This document shows, piece after piece, positions 35,884-47,334 of a stretch of 64,000 bases of DNA. Below the pieces are notes generated by a model. It searched no databases. It worked only from the letters and a program-made list of their open reading frames with translations, and was not told the DNA's origin. The DNA comes from Thysanoteuthis rhombus (Eukaryota > Mollusca > Cephalopoda > Oegopsida > Thysanoteuthidae): positions 46,896,196 through 46,960,195 of the forward strand of contig OY735207.1 in the NCBI GenBank assembly GCA_963457665.1, read 5' to 3'. Position 1 is the first letter of the stretch. Every line of letters begins with the position of its first letter. The translations under genes were made by a program, and so were the position numbers.

Positions 35884-35961
<78 letters not shown>
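35884..35961. repeat. (TA)n microsatellite
   Basis: Uninterrupted TA array, directly followed by the presumed start of the mariner remnant. Confidence 0.95.
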
Positions 35962-35964
<3 letters not shown>

Positions 35965-36965
35965 CATCTCACGAGAAATGGCCCGAAATCTGAGATGGAT
36001 GGATTGAAAGCTATTTTTGCTATTCTAAAACGCCTAAATGTCAACAATACATACTAGTAAGTGTCTGTACAGTTTGAAATGCGTAAGCGACATCGTAACA
36101 GTATGATTCAACTTATAAAATATGCAATTCTCTATGAATTCAGAAAAGGTACTAATGCGACAGAAGCAACCCAAAATATTCACGGTGTATATGGGATGTA
36201 TCCGTTAACGGAAAGGACTAACCGAAGATAGTTTGAAATATTTAGAAAGATGACCAGCCCGAGAGATGCACCACAAAGAGACTCTCTTGATTCTAATGAT
36301 TACCTGCCTTTGCCCGGACTGGCTGGAAATGGTGTTGTTACGTTTAAAGAAATGGCTCAAAAACTGAATCAAAGCCATTGAACGGTTAACCGTCATCTGC
36401 AACAACTTGGAAACGTGCCCAAAGAGCTGCAAGAAAGTTGACATCTGCACTTCCCTGCATCTCACTGTATTTTTGGACTGGATAGTAACTTGTGATGAAA
36501 AGTAAATATTTTACACAAATGTAAGGTGATGTTGACCGTGACTTAATGGAAGCAAATAGACTCGAACACAATCCAAAATGGACCTCCACCCAAGAAAATA
36601 TTTTTTTCAGTTTGGGTGGAATTCTGTTTGATGTGGTCTCCACTAATTGTTATTATGATTAAAGCGAATATCCATTGTCAGCAGTTTTAGCGATCAGACA
36701 CTGCTTTGAAGGAAAAGAGGCCAAGTTTGATCTATTGCAAAGATGTGTTGTTCCATCATGATAATTCACATCCCCGTACAGCAAAGATCACGCCCGAAAA
36801 GATTGGATTTCACACTCACCAGATGTTACACTATCCGGTTACCACCGGAGTTTACGGAACCATATTGATAGACCTGTCCTTGAAGCACACGAAGAAGTGG
36901 AAATTACCCTCTCTGCACGCCCCCTCGATTCAAAAGACTGGTAAACGAGTCTAGCAGATAATTAC
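35962..36965 (+). pseudogene. mariner transposase pseudogene
   Basis: Reading starts at ATG 36,079: YEFRKGTNATEATQNI and VYGMYPLTERTNRR match the N-terminal helix-turn-helix region of mariner transposases. It stops at TAG 36,229-36,231, where the family has tryptophan (RRW). Further frames give MAQKLNQSH and VNRHLQQLGNV, then LDWIVTCDEK with a second stop at 36,503-36,505, again in place of Trp. MDLHPRK follows. LIYCKDVLFHHDNSHPRTAK (36,721-36,783) carries the second catalytic Asp. The third catalytic block reads SPDVTLSGYH, so the Asp of the usual PSDYH is Gly. The upstream AAGGTCATCTCACGAGAAAT could be the 5' inverted terminal repeat, next to a TA array, which fits mariner's TA target. The 3' repeat was not found. 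It was a cut-and-paste DNA transposase and is now inactive. Confidence 0.85.
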
Positions 36966-37074
36966 TGCTATAAAGTATGTTCAGCTTTACTTAGCGCTCT
37001 ACACTAATGGTCTTACGCCTAAGCTAAACAAAGCTTAATCTAGACGCCTGAATGAATATATATCTGAGCGTTTC

Positions 37075-37160
37075 ACCATGCAGTTGTAGTTATGTTAATC
37101 TTGCTGATCTGTGATGAGTTCAATCCTCACCAGATTGGCTTTAAGACGGACTAAGCCCAG
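37075..37160 (+). repeat. tRNA-derived SINE head
   Basis: TGCAGTTGTAGTTATGTTAA, then a good B box GAGTTCAATCCTCACC, with the spacing of a tRNA. The body is not clearly matched to the other SINE copies. Confidence 0.5.
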
Positions 37161-37361
37161 CAAATGATTCAAGGGCCTCGTATTAGAGTATTACCACTGA
37201 AATGAGTCCGATATTTGCTGGGTGCGTCTCTTTGCGTCCTTGTGCCGTATCAAAGTAAACTTGACACTTATCGATTTCGTTTGTGTTGTTTTTTTTTTAA
37301 CTATGATGTTTCGGCTGATACCTTCTTCGGCTTCCCTCGTATGTTGCAGCTAGTAATACTT

Positions 37362-37362
37362 G

Positions 37363-37405
<43 letters not shown>

Positions 37406-37550
37406 GGGGACAATGTTTATATCACGTTTAACTGTAGTTAGATGACATTGTTATGTTGATAAGGCTTTAAACACTAGGTACCAAATTTTTGGCCTTCGCT
37501 TAGGCTCAAACACTCACTATTGACGATATATACGATCTACTTAATATCTC

Positions 37551-37585
<35 letters not shown>

Positions 37586-37586
37586 A
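37362..37586. repeat. (GATA)n and (TA)n(TG)n microsatellites
   Basis: A GATA tetranucleotide run lies at 37,362-37,404 and a TA-TG compound at 37,550-37,586. Confidence 0.95.
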
Positions 37587-38217
37587 ACTATTTCAACAGA
37601 TTTCTTTTTCATCCTCTCCCAAGAGACACCTTAAAAATTGGTCTGCTAGGAAGAGTGTACAATAGGCTACCAAAGGGGCGAGTAAATTTTACAGTGGATC
37701 CATGCACAATTATCTCCTCTACATCACAGCTATCAGTCTACACAGCTGTTTTATTTTAAAGATGAGTGGCTCGAAATGACTCGCTCTGAGGCATGTGATT
37801 CTTCCTTAAAACTCACTCAGTATAAAATGTCTTTTCCAACGATATGAAATATGCCCATATTCGATGGAAATTTTTATTTTTTTACGCCGTTTTCGATTCC
37901 CCCCAAAGTAATTAAGCTACAAAGCTAAAGAGGTTATCATATATCAATACTTTCATATTGACCCTATTAACATTCTGGTACCATTAATGTCTGGGTACCT
38001 TAGGGGTATACCAAAATCTGGGTTAGCCCTGGAACTGAGAGGATCCACATGAAAAAATAGTTTTGTATTGTTTTAATTGTTATTCCCCACACAAGTTATT
38101 TGAACGACCAATGTTTCAAATTACTTACTATGTCATTATTAGAAACCAACTGCGTTGGAAAGTAGGCTGCAATTGGTTCTTACGAAATCCTTGGTTTGAC
38201 AATCCCACGACCAAAAT

Positions 38218-38613
38218 CTATCCACCGCAAGGAAATTGAGCAAATAAGGGCGAATGAAAACATGATTGTGTGTCAAATGTCCATTGCGTGCAACAAACTG
38301 CCAAACGAGCTTTTTTTGGCCTTCCCACCGTGTCATGAAACCGAATACTTTTTTTTTTTCGTTTTTTGGTCTCCACCTTTCTGATAGCCGCAGTCGATCG
38401 GAACGAGACGTTGCAGTTTATTTTCCCCTTTAGAGGATTGTAGGATAACACAGTCGAAAATAGAAATCCCGATTTTGATGTTATTTGATTTGGGCTCAAA
38501 CTGATCCCAAATATGCCTTCCTTTAGAGATTTAACACTTGGCGGGGTTATCGAGTAGGTTGCCTCATGAAACGATCGTGCCATCATTTTTCTTGAATTTT
38601 CAGAGATAATCAC
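38218..38613 (-). other. unassigned 131-codon frame
   Basis: One of the longest frames in the window that is neither simple repeat nor a recognised transposon. It reads FHEATYSITPPSVKSLKEGI and later a Lys-rich patch caused by a T-run. I recognise no domain, start context or splice pattern. A chance frame is more likely than a gene. Confidence 0.15.
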
Positions 38614-39539
38614 ATGATACCGACGTGTATATCGTCATGAATTTTAAAATCTGATCAAAATAAATGTCTTTATTCTCTTATGTCATGTCTCTGTGCGAAA
38701 CGATTGAGTCAGACATTGGATTCGTAAGTGGCAAGCAGTAAAGTGTGTATTACAATCAAAGTGTATCTGCATGTGTGTGCGTGGAGGCCAGGGATAATGG
38801 CACAGGAAAAAGAAAGAAAAAAGAAGGAAAGAGAAAAAAAGTATAAAAATGAAATAAATAATGAAGAAGAGAAGAAGGAACAAAGAGAAACGAACGAATC
38901 CAAAAAGGTCCCATGATAGCCATGATGATTTTTGTGAAGGTCCACAAAATTATGATCATTTGAATGATGATGACAGTGTTTGCGACAGTGAATATCTTTA
39001 CACCGGAAATAATGCGGACAATAATGACGAAAATGACTGCAATTATTACGACTCGGTGGATGGTTAGCGCCTTGATAATATTGGGTTAGCAAAGAAGCTC
39101 GTTTGGTTTATCAAGTAAAAATAACTGACATTATTTTATCTCCGACATCAGGCAACTTAATAATCCTATCACCAAAGAACTTTCGATTTTTTCTTTGCAA
39201 AGAACAGCCCAAGGTGGCTTTTGCAGTAGTCTTTCAGGTAATTGACACATCTCGTAACGTAATTGCAAATGATTCTTAGCGATTCATTTGGATAGTCTGA
39301 GTATGCAGGCTATCTCCAATGTCGTATAATATTGATTCTTCTCAAGTAATATCTTAATTTTATTATTTTCGACCTCAACTGGTCTATCTGACTGTAGCGC
39401 AATATTCAGCAAGAAATTTCCAGCGCAAAACTCAGTTAACTGCTTTTGAAACATTCAATCGTTCACATTGCATTACCCATAAACTGTACGAATCTTTTTG
39501 GGCGTCTGGGTTACATTTTCCCCATCTTACGATAAGAAA

Positions 39540-39877
39540 GCTGGTTATGCAACGTGCGCATGAGAGAATCATGCTCAACCTTACATGGAGAGATCACAAG
39601 ACAGTACAGTATATAAGGAAGAAAACAGGTGTCCGTGACATCATAGAAACTATTAAAAAAAAACTCAAATGGCAATGGGCAGGCCATGTTGCAAAAATGA
39701 AAGACAACCAATGGACATCACGTCTCCCCAGAGATTACATGAGAAACTGAGGCCGACAGAACACAAGAAAGAGATGAACTGGACAGATTCAGGAAATACT
39801 GGCTCTGCGACGCTCATGATAGAGAATTCAGGGGAATCCTGGGGAAGGTCTATGTCCAACGACGGAAGTTAGAAGAC

Positions 39878-39924
<47 letters not shown>
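39540..39924 (+). pseudogene. RTE-like retrotransposon 3' end, copy F
   Basis: It is short but little diverged. QRAHERIMLNLTWRDHKTVQ, IRKKTGVRDIIETIKKK, KWQWAGHVAKMKDNQWTSRL, then a small deletion that removes the TTWIP segment, and broken frames for RDELDRFRKYWLCDAHD. It ends EDTGA-like into a long (GAT)n (39,878-39,923). It is very similar to copy A over the shared part. Confidence 0.9.
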
Positions 39925-40564
39925 CCAAGACAGTAGCTTATTTTACTCAATTGTTAAAATTAGAATCAGGATATAAATAATATGAAAGTTTTGACGATGA
40001 AAACAATATGCCCGCTTATATGGAAGCTGTCCCAATACAATTAAAAATAGATTTTCTTCTATGAAATTGTTTAGAACTAAACATATAACGAAAAAGATAG
40101 AATCAACGTTTTTTTTCCAGTTTAATAATGCTGACGATTATCTTACTAATGCTTTTAATGACAATAGTCAACACTCTTGCTTCGATCTCGAAAATAAGAA
40201 TTACGATGTTGTTCATTTAACCAGTAATAGCATGGATATGATTTATTAGACAAATACATTAGAACATTCATACACTCCTAACATTACTTATTAAGTAACG
40301 CAGTAAATTTTGGTCATTGGAAAAAATAAAACAGCAACCATGAATGTATATTTAAACCACCGAATGTACATCGGAAAGCTTTCAGTTTTTCTAATCGTTG
40401 ACAACCATCGTTACCTCAGCACTAACGAACTGAATAATTATGGGTTTCGGGGAAAAAAAAAACAGATGATTAAATATTTTTTAGATTTTAGTCCAAAAAT
40501 TTGAACGAGCTAGGTTCGAAATTCAATCTGCATATTTTCCATCGAAAATAGAAATAGATAGATA

Positions 40565-41205
40565 TTCAGATGTCAAAGACTCTAGAATTAGAATTGAAAA
40601 CGCAGAGCTGAATGAAGCAGACGACTAGATTTACCCAGGGAAACAAATCTCCACGAAATCTCCGAAATGAAGGAAATCAAGCGAACAATCACTCTAGGCT
40701 TGCAAGTCATCGGTAGAACAAGTTCAACCTTCAAAGACAAGAAAATATCACGTCCGAAAAGAAGGGTGCTCAACCAGTGCAGCCTTCCGATGATAACTTA
40801 CAGAGCTGAAACATGGAACCTAACCAAAAGATTGACCCTCTAGCTGAGAACTGTGCAACGGGCAAGCGAGAAAATCATGCTCAGCATCACGCGGAGAGAT
40901 CACAAGACAGTAAAATATATTTGAAGATATGAGTGAGCGATATCAGAGAATCCGTAAGGAAACTAAAATTGCAATGGGCTTGTCACGCAGCAAGAATATC
41001 AGACAACCGCTGGACACCACGACTAATAACATAGATCCCCAGAGATCATATACAAAACTGTTGCCCGCAGGAAGTTAGATGGTGTTACGAGTTCAGGATG
41101 TCCTGGCTCCGCGACGCCCACGATGGGAAGGTCTGGTGAATCTAGCAGAAGGACTATATCCAATGGCGGACGCTAAAAGGCTGCTGCTACTGCTGCTGAT
41201 GAATC
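40565..41205 (+). pseudogene. RTE-like retrotransposon 3' end, copy G
   Basis: Broken frames in family order: RIENAELNEADD, a YPGKQIST block, EIKRTITLGLQVIGRTSSTF, ITYRAETWNLTKRL, ERASEKIMLSITRRDHKT, NRWTPRL and FRMSWLRDAHDGKVW. The tail is CTGCTGCTACTGCTGCTGAT rather than (GAT)n. Several stops. Confidence 0.82.
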
Positions 41206-41860
41206 AAGGATTAAGGTAAGTGTTACCGACAATACAGAGCTATCATATGTATAATATTAATGCATTTTGATTGATTGTACTGAAGAAATGCATTTACTAA
41301 AGAAATGAAAGAAAAGGATTATCAGCAGTCAGGAATTAATGTAATTGTTTCTGACTGATTAAGGAAATCATGCACATAATGTAATGCTTTGAAATGTAAG
41401 TATTCAAAACCCAGAATAAAATGATTGTCAGAATTGAGGAACTGATTCTGGTATGACTGACCGATCAGTGCTATCATATTCAAAATGTAAAAATACCGGC
41501 AATCAATTTACTTTAAAAGTCCATTGAAAATCAAGGAGAAAGGAATTGTCAATGGTCGGGAATTAATAAAAGTATCGTTGTCTGATAAGGGATATCATAT
41601 ATATTATGTAGATATATTGGCAATAATTTCACTATAGAAGTGCATTGAAAATCAGGTAGATAGGAATTAATCAGGAATTAACGTAAGCGTTACTGGCCGA
41701 GTACGACCAGTGTACGTATAATGTAATTGCATTGACAATGGTTTTACCATAGGATTACAAAATAGATGATTTTCATCGAGAAAAATTGGAAATCAGAAAT
41801 AAAAGGGATTGTCAGTAGTCAGGAATGCAAGTAGGTGTTTCTAATGACGAGCTTAACGAG
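41205..41860 (+). repeat. degenerate tandem repeat, about 118-bp unit, about six units
   Basis: Unit starts are near 41,207, 41,325, 41,432, 41,550, 41,665 and 41,808. Shared phrases are GTCAGGAATTAA, GTAAGTGTTACTGAC, TATCATATGTATAAT, GCATTGACAATGATTTTAC and AAGAAATGCATTGAAAATCA. Two further units occur at 28.0-28.3 kb. The array abuts the tail of an RTE copy. Confidence 0.7.
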
Positions 41861-42244
41861 GATCGTGCTCTTGATTGCAAAGTGTAATGAGAATCGCAAA
41901 AACTGTTTCCATATGATGACGGTTCCGATAATGATATACGCAACTGATAGTGTTAGTTTTGAAGAGTGTTATGATGATTTCATATCCTTATGAAGAGGTT
42001 TAGATCCTGGATTGTTGTTCTCACAGTCATGATTTTTCGTTAATTAGATGAAGAAGCTGTAGTTACATTAGCAAAAGCCCGAGAGAGAACTGTAACCAAT
42101 CGATCAGCGAGCCAACAGGGAGTGAGAGAGGTGGGTTCCTGGTCAGTCTGTACGTGTAGGGGAGCAGCAAGTCTGTTGGTGAAGCTTGCCAGCGAGCAGC
42201 AGCTACTTTGGTCAAACTTATGGTACATTTGTTCATCTCACTCA

Positions 42245-42528
42245 AAGAGTTGGTGCATGGCCTTCATAACCAAGACTTCATCCAACTTTATGTTATAATG
42301 CTCTTCCATAGGAATTGAGCACTCTAGTGGATGAGGAATTCCTGTGTAAATAGATATATCGCTTAAATTAAGCCTTAATGACCGTCCAGTTTCTTAGTCA
42401 AGAGATAGGATATCGGCCTCCGGGTCTGTAGTGAAAGTTTCAATTCTGTACTGGATGGAAAGTCTATAGCCACACTGAAGAGATGTAATACATCAAAACA
42501 GCTGTCTGTAGATGACACAATAATTTTC

Positions 42529-42530
<2 letters not shown>
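42245..42530 (+). repeat. SINE-like family B, copy 1, ending in (TA)n
   Basis: It contains AATGCTCTTCCATAGGAATT, GAGCACTCTAGTGGATGAGG, ATATCGCTTAAATTAAGCC, a tRNA-like head TTAGTCAAGAGATAGGATAT with AGTTTCAATTCTG, and CACTGAAGAGATG. ACAGCTGTCTGTAGATGACA then runs into (TA)n at 42,531. The same blocks in the same order occur on the minus strand at 63,060-62,740. Confidence 0.7.

Positions 42531-42603
<73 letters not shown>
42531..42603. repeat. (TA)n microsatellite
   Basis: TA array with one ACAT interruption, placed exactly at the 3' end of SINE-like family B. Confidence 0.95.
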
Positions 42604-42606
<3 letters not shown>

Positions 42607-42619
42607 ATAACAAGGACAT

Positions 42620-45360
42620 ATATCCAGTGAATTTAAACATTTCATGTCGCACTCTTTATCAACCGGTCGGAGTTCTATTTGCTGTTCAAACAACTTCGTT
42701 AAGGACAACGGAATCAACTGTTGAAAGGTCAATATCGTCCATCAATTATTTAAAGCCTTTCTATAGAGACGGAGGAATTAACCCTTTCTGTGGTATACTC
42801 GATCCGAACCACGTTCTAATCGTACGTGCCAGTGAAAACGATCGATCCAGTGATGCAGCCGTGTCAAAATTGACGGGTAGCAGTTGCAGAATGATGCTTG
42901 GGATGAATAACATCTTTTTGTAGCTTTTAGATGTCATTGAAATAAACTGACGCCTCGAAATATTATTTGTATGGTTTCAAATTTTGTTCACAAGACATTG
43001 ATATTGATATAGCTTCCGTTGATCTCTTCAAGGTGATTGAGCTAATCACCATATTGCTCGCCATGATTGGCACCGAGAAGATTTTTCAAACGTTGCAAAA
43101 GTTTCAAAACTCGGTTGGTCAAGTTCTACCTTGATCATTGTATAAATATCTTCAAAGTAAATTTTTTGTAGCGACCTTCAATACTTGCAGGGTGGTAAGC
43201 GGAAGCACCCTCACAGCCAGTAATGGGTCCTATCGTGGAATAATTTGGTCTGTTTTGCTTTTTCGTCATCGAGAGCTCTTACACGAGTGGATGTTGTTTT
43301 AGTTTTGCAACTACAGCTCCAAAGATCAATTTAAAAGAGGCGTCTATTCGCATCCGTTCGTATGTTTGAACACTTGGATTAACTAGCCAATGTCCTTTAA
43401 TAGTTGCTATGTTCTCTCTTTGTAAAGTTTCGGACAAGTTATCTGTCAATGAATATAAACACTGGAAGACCAAAATAGAATGAAAATTCCTTCATTTCTA
43501 AATTGCACCGCACGATTCTCACTCTAACATCCACTGTCAATTTTTTCACAACGACACACCTTCTACAAATCTAAAAGTTGATTATAATTAACAAGAATTT
43601 TCTGAAAATACAGAGCGCAAACAATTCATCGTATTAAATAAATCTTGTCAAGTGAGCCCGCTTTGTTGTGAGCATATTCATCGGCATCAACTCCTCCTTC
43701 AATACTTTCTTGAATGGAACCAAGCATTTTTTTCTCCGTTTTGGGGAGAGCTTAACAAGAACGCATATTTCACCGACTCTTCCCATTGTATCACCGAGGA
43801 GTTTACATTTGGGTGTGAAGTCTTTCACTGATGAATTAAAAGGATACCCAAAGCTCTTGGCTGGATGGTCGAAATTAGGGAAGGAACGGCTGATTTTCCA
43901 ACCAATTTGTAGCTTTTACTATCATGCTTAGGAATTAGAATATCTTTCATTGCAGAAACTATTTTGTCACGTTTTATATCTGTCAGTTCGTAAAAGAAGC
44001 CAACTTGGACACCGAGGAAATACGTAACTGAGCAAATGCACAAAGGAACTGGCTCGTTGTTTGTGATGACAGAGTATTCATCATTCATAAGTGAAAATAA
44101 ATTATTTTTGTCTTATCTCCAGCAACTGTGTATTTCTCGAAACTCGGTTAGCCATGGTTATCAGCAATCCGCTTTGATAATACTGATGAGTGTGTGAATG
44201 ATGCTTTGCACGTAACTTCATTAACTGGGTAAAGTTGTCGTCTTACAGGGATGCATCTCCTGGAATCGCTAACCTTTGTATACCAAGAAACTGCATGAAT
44301 TACAAAACTTTATTGGGGTTTATACTTTCTTCCCGACTTTCTTTCTGGGCCTTAGTATTCAGTATTTTAACTGGATCAGCAGAATTAACGCCGGAATACA
44401 AACAACTCTCTTGAATGTTGAAACTGAATAATTCGTCGGAACAACAGAACAATTTTGATTTCTCAAAAACAGGAAGAAAGAACGAACGAGTAACAGGACG
44501 AGGATAACGTAACATTGCTATTCGTTTACAACAAAGCCATCAATTTTCATTGATAAGGAGTCCAAGTATTCTTGGATATTTGAAGAAGTCCGCATAAAAA
44601 AAGTTCTTTTTAATGAAGCCCATCCATTGTTGATATTCGGACAGTAAAAAATTACGGATTAATCTCCACACATTTCAACCATCAGATTCTAGAAATCATG
44701 CAGATTTCTTGATTAATTATAGAGAAGAAGATATCTTGTTTTGTGAGACAACAATTGTCTTTATTTACAATCTCTTTTTTTTTTCTACAGAGAGAAATTA
44801 TAAAGACAGACTAAAAATCAAGTATAATGCCCTTACATAATTATAGTGTTATTTTGGAAAAGAATGAAATTTGCTTTTAAGTGCTTTTAAGAAATGTCTG
44901 GGGAGTCTGCCCCATTAAATATAGCTATCAAGTCAACTGGAGTTAGTTGAGAAAAAAATCATGCATTTTGTATGTAATTAAAGCGAATTCACACCGTTAA
45001 AATTTAAAAATATTGAACAAAGGAATTCGAACCGAAATTTTCATGTGTTCTAATATAACAATAAGCTTTTATGCAGTATCAAAATATAGCGCATAAAATG
45101 CTCTATTTAAAGAAATTTGTTTCAATCCTGAGTTAATGAGTCAGGAGATTTTTGGAGAGTAAAATGGAAGTAAAACTGGAAACTGTCTGCTAACGCAAGA
45201 CAGGGTAATTCTGATTCGAATATGGTTGAGATAATCCACTAAATACAACTTATACCTCGACCGAGAAGAGGAAATACGAGACCACACCAATCAAATAGAA
45301 TATCACGGTCGTGGTATGCGATCTCAACGTTGATATTATTATTGATAATTTGAGGATTGT
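42620..45360. other. stretch without a recognised gene
   Basis: A 98-codon plus-strand frame (42,630-42,923; contains DPNHVLIVRASENDRSSDAA) and minus-strand frames at 43,634-44,515 (one with FYELTDIKRDKIVSAMKDIL) have natural-looking composition. However, they show no domain I know and no consistent splice pattern. They may be remnants of an unidentified transposon. Confidence 0.3.
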
Positions 45361-45367
45361 TAGCAAA

Positions 45368-45369
<2 letters not shown>

Positions 45370-45440
<71 letters not shown>
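45370..45440. repeat. (TA)n microsatellite
   Basis: TA array with a single GTAT interruption near its end. Confidence 0.95.
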
Positions 45441-45441
<1 letters not shown>

Positions 45442-45689
45442 CAGAGTTTAAGTTCTAGAACTTCTCTAGTGGCACAGCACACAAGATTTCATGACAGACT
45501 TTTTTATTTGATGAGGAGCTGCAGTCCCCGTCCCCTCTCGGACGACACCCTGGAAAAAATGGGGAACGTGATAGCGAGAGTAATACAAAGGTAAAAACCT
45601 TTGGAACGATTGCACTTAGCCTAAAAATAAGTTTTATGAACATACCACATAAATAATAGCATTGCTAAAGTCGGCTCGTATACTGAGCA

Positions 45690-45775
45690 GAGTCCTGTAT
45701 TGAGGAGATTTACTGTCCCTTGATCTCCAGTAAAATCCACCCGTCACTACTGACGTTGTAGTAGTACCAATATTG
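45690..45775 (+). repeat. R4/Dong-like 3' UTR fragment
   Basis: TGAGGAGATTTACTGTCCC, TTGATCTCCAGTAAAATCCA and CCCGTCACTACTGACG match the second UTR module of the element just downstream. The fragment ends in the (AAT)n array from which the next copy starts. Confidence 0.6.
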
Positions 45776-45778
<3 letters not shown>

Positions 45779-45818
<40 letters not shown>

Positions 45819-45821
45819 TAA
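45779..45821. repeat. (AAT)n microsatellite
   Basis: An AAT run lying between a 3' UTR fragment and the 5' end of the next R4/Dong-like copy. Confidence 0.95.
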
Positions 45822-47334
45822 TCGCTTAACAGAATCCTGAAAAACAGCAAAGGATACCACTTCTCTAAAACAAAAGGAAAGGTCAACCACTTAATGTACA
45901 TGGACGATATTAAATTGTTTGCAAAAAACAGGGGAGAGCTTGAGACTCTGTTCAACGAAGTGAGGGAATATAGTGAGGACATAGGAATGGAGTTTGGGAT
46001 AGAAAAATGCGCAATCATGGTGATGCATAAAGGAAGGCTTTCAATGACTGAGGGAATTGAACTTCCGGACAACAACAAGATTAGGGCATTGACTGCACAA
46101 GACCGATACAAGTACCTAGGTGTCCTTGAATGTGACACGATAAAACGGGAAGAGATGAAGGAGAAAATTAAGAGAGAATACCTCAGAAGGATAAGGAAAA
46201 TATTAGAAACCAAATTAAATAGCAGAAATCTAATAAAAGGAATGAACACCTGGGCTGTGTCAGTAGTTAGGTATACAGGACCATTCCTAGGATGGACAAA
46301 GGAAGAGCTCCAATCAATGGATAGGCGAACAAGGAAACTTATGACGATGCATAAAGCATTACACCCTAGGGATGATACAGATAGGCTATACGTTAAGAGA
46401 AAAGAAGGTGGTAGGGGGCTCATCAGCATAGAAGATTGTGTTCAGAGAGCTAAAGTAGTCCTAGATAGATATGTGCAAACAAATAGTGAAGAAATCATAA
46501 AGAGCGCGAGGGATAGTGCAACAAACAATAAAGTAGAAAACAATGGAACAGTACAGCAAACTAGAAAAGAAAAGTGGGAAGGGAAAAAATTGTACGGCGA
46601 GTTTAAAAGACAGATAAAAGATATAGCAGACGAGAAATCATGGACGTGGTTACGAAAGGGAAACCTTAAGAGAGAAACAGAATCGCTCATCATGGCAGCC
46701 CAAAACAAAAGCATAAGGACAAACTACATAAAAGCAAAAATCGACAGAACACAGACAAACAGCAAATGCCGCATGTGCGGTGAAAGAGATGAGACAGTAA
46801 ACCACATAACTAGTGAATGTAGCCAACTCGCCCAGAAGGAGTATAAGCATAGACACGATAGAGTAGCAACAATGATACACTGGGAACTAAGTAAACAAAT
46901 GGGATTCAACCATGGGGAAAAGTGGTATCAGCACAAGCCAGAGGCAGTTTTGGAGAATGACAACCACAAACTACTGTGGGACTTTGACATCCAAACTGAC
47001 CACCTCATCCAGGCAAGAAGGCCGGACTTAGTAATAGTAGACAAAAAAAAAGAAGGCCTGCCAAATAGTAGACGTTGCTGTACCTGCAGACCATAGAGTA
47101 AAAAAGAAGGAGGGTGAAAAAAGGGAAAAATACCAGGACGTAGCAAGGGAGTCAAAGAAAATGTGGAACATGAAAACCAGGGTAGTACCGGTCATAGTGG
47201 GAGCACTAGGAACTGTCCCCAAAACGCTGAGGGAGAGACTGGAGGAGATCGGGATTAGGGGGAGGATAGAGACCGTACAGACCACAGCACTGCTGGGAAC
47301 TGCACGGATACTGAGGAAGGTGCTAGAGATATAA
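45822..47334 (+). pseudogene. R4/Dong-like retrotransposon, best copy (RT end, zinc finger, endonuclease)
   Basis: The frame is open from the (AAT)n border. The ATG at 45,894 gives 400 codons. The YMDD catalytic motif of the reverse transcriptase is at residues 2-5, preceded in frame by LNRILKNSKGYHFSKTKG. Next come LGVLECDTIKREEMKEKI and RYTGPFLGW. The DDTDRLYVKRKEGGRGLISI segment at about residues 163-182 is typical of this clade. A CCHC finger follows (C292, C295, H304, C309). The restriction-like endonuclease begins with RPDLVIVDKK (residues 376-385). One extra base in the A9 run 47,043-47,051 shifts the frame. In the next frame the domain continues with IVDVAVPADHRV, KMWNMKTRVVPVIVGALGTV and a final ARILRKVLEI before TAA at 47,332-47,334. 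Everything upstream of the RT palm is missing. Such elements insert by target-primed reverse transcription. With truncation and one frameshift this copy is inactive but clearly young. Confidence 0.93.

Noticed and set aside
35962-35990. A confirmed mariner inverted terminal repeat
   Set aside because: The sequence looks plausible next to a TA target, but no matching inverted copy was found on the 3' side, so it is only mentioned as possible.
38218-38613. A 131-codon minus-strand frame as a host gene
   Set aside because: There is no recognisable domain, promoter or splice context. The Lys-rich patch comes from a T-run, so a chance frame is more likely.
42630-44515. A multi-exon host gene built from natural-looking frames on both strands
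   Set aside because: Frames lie on opposite strands, no consistent donor and acceptor set was found, and no domain was recognised.
45894-47096. A 400-codon frame taken as an intact functional gene
   Set aside because: The encoded piece starts in the middle of the RT palm and ends in a frameshift inside the endonuclease domain. The real domain continues in another frame, so it is a truncated retrotransposon copy.
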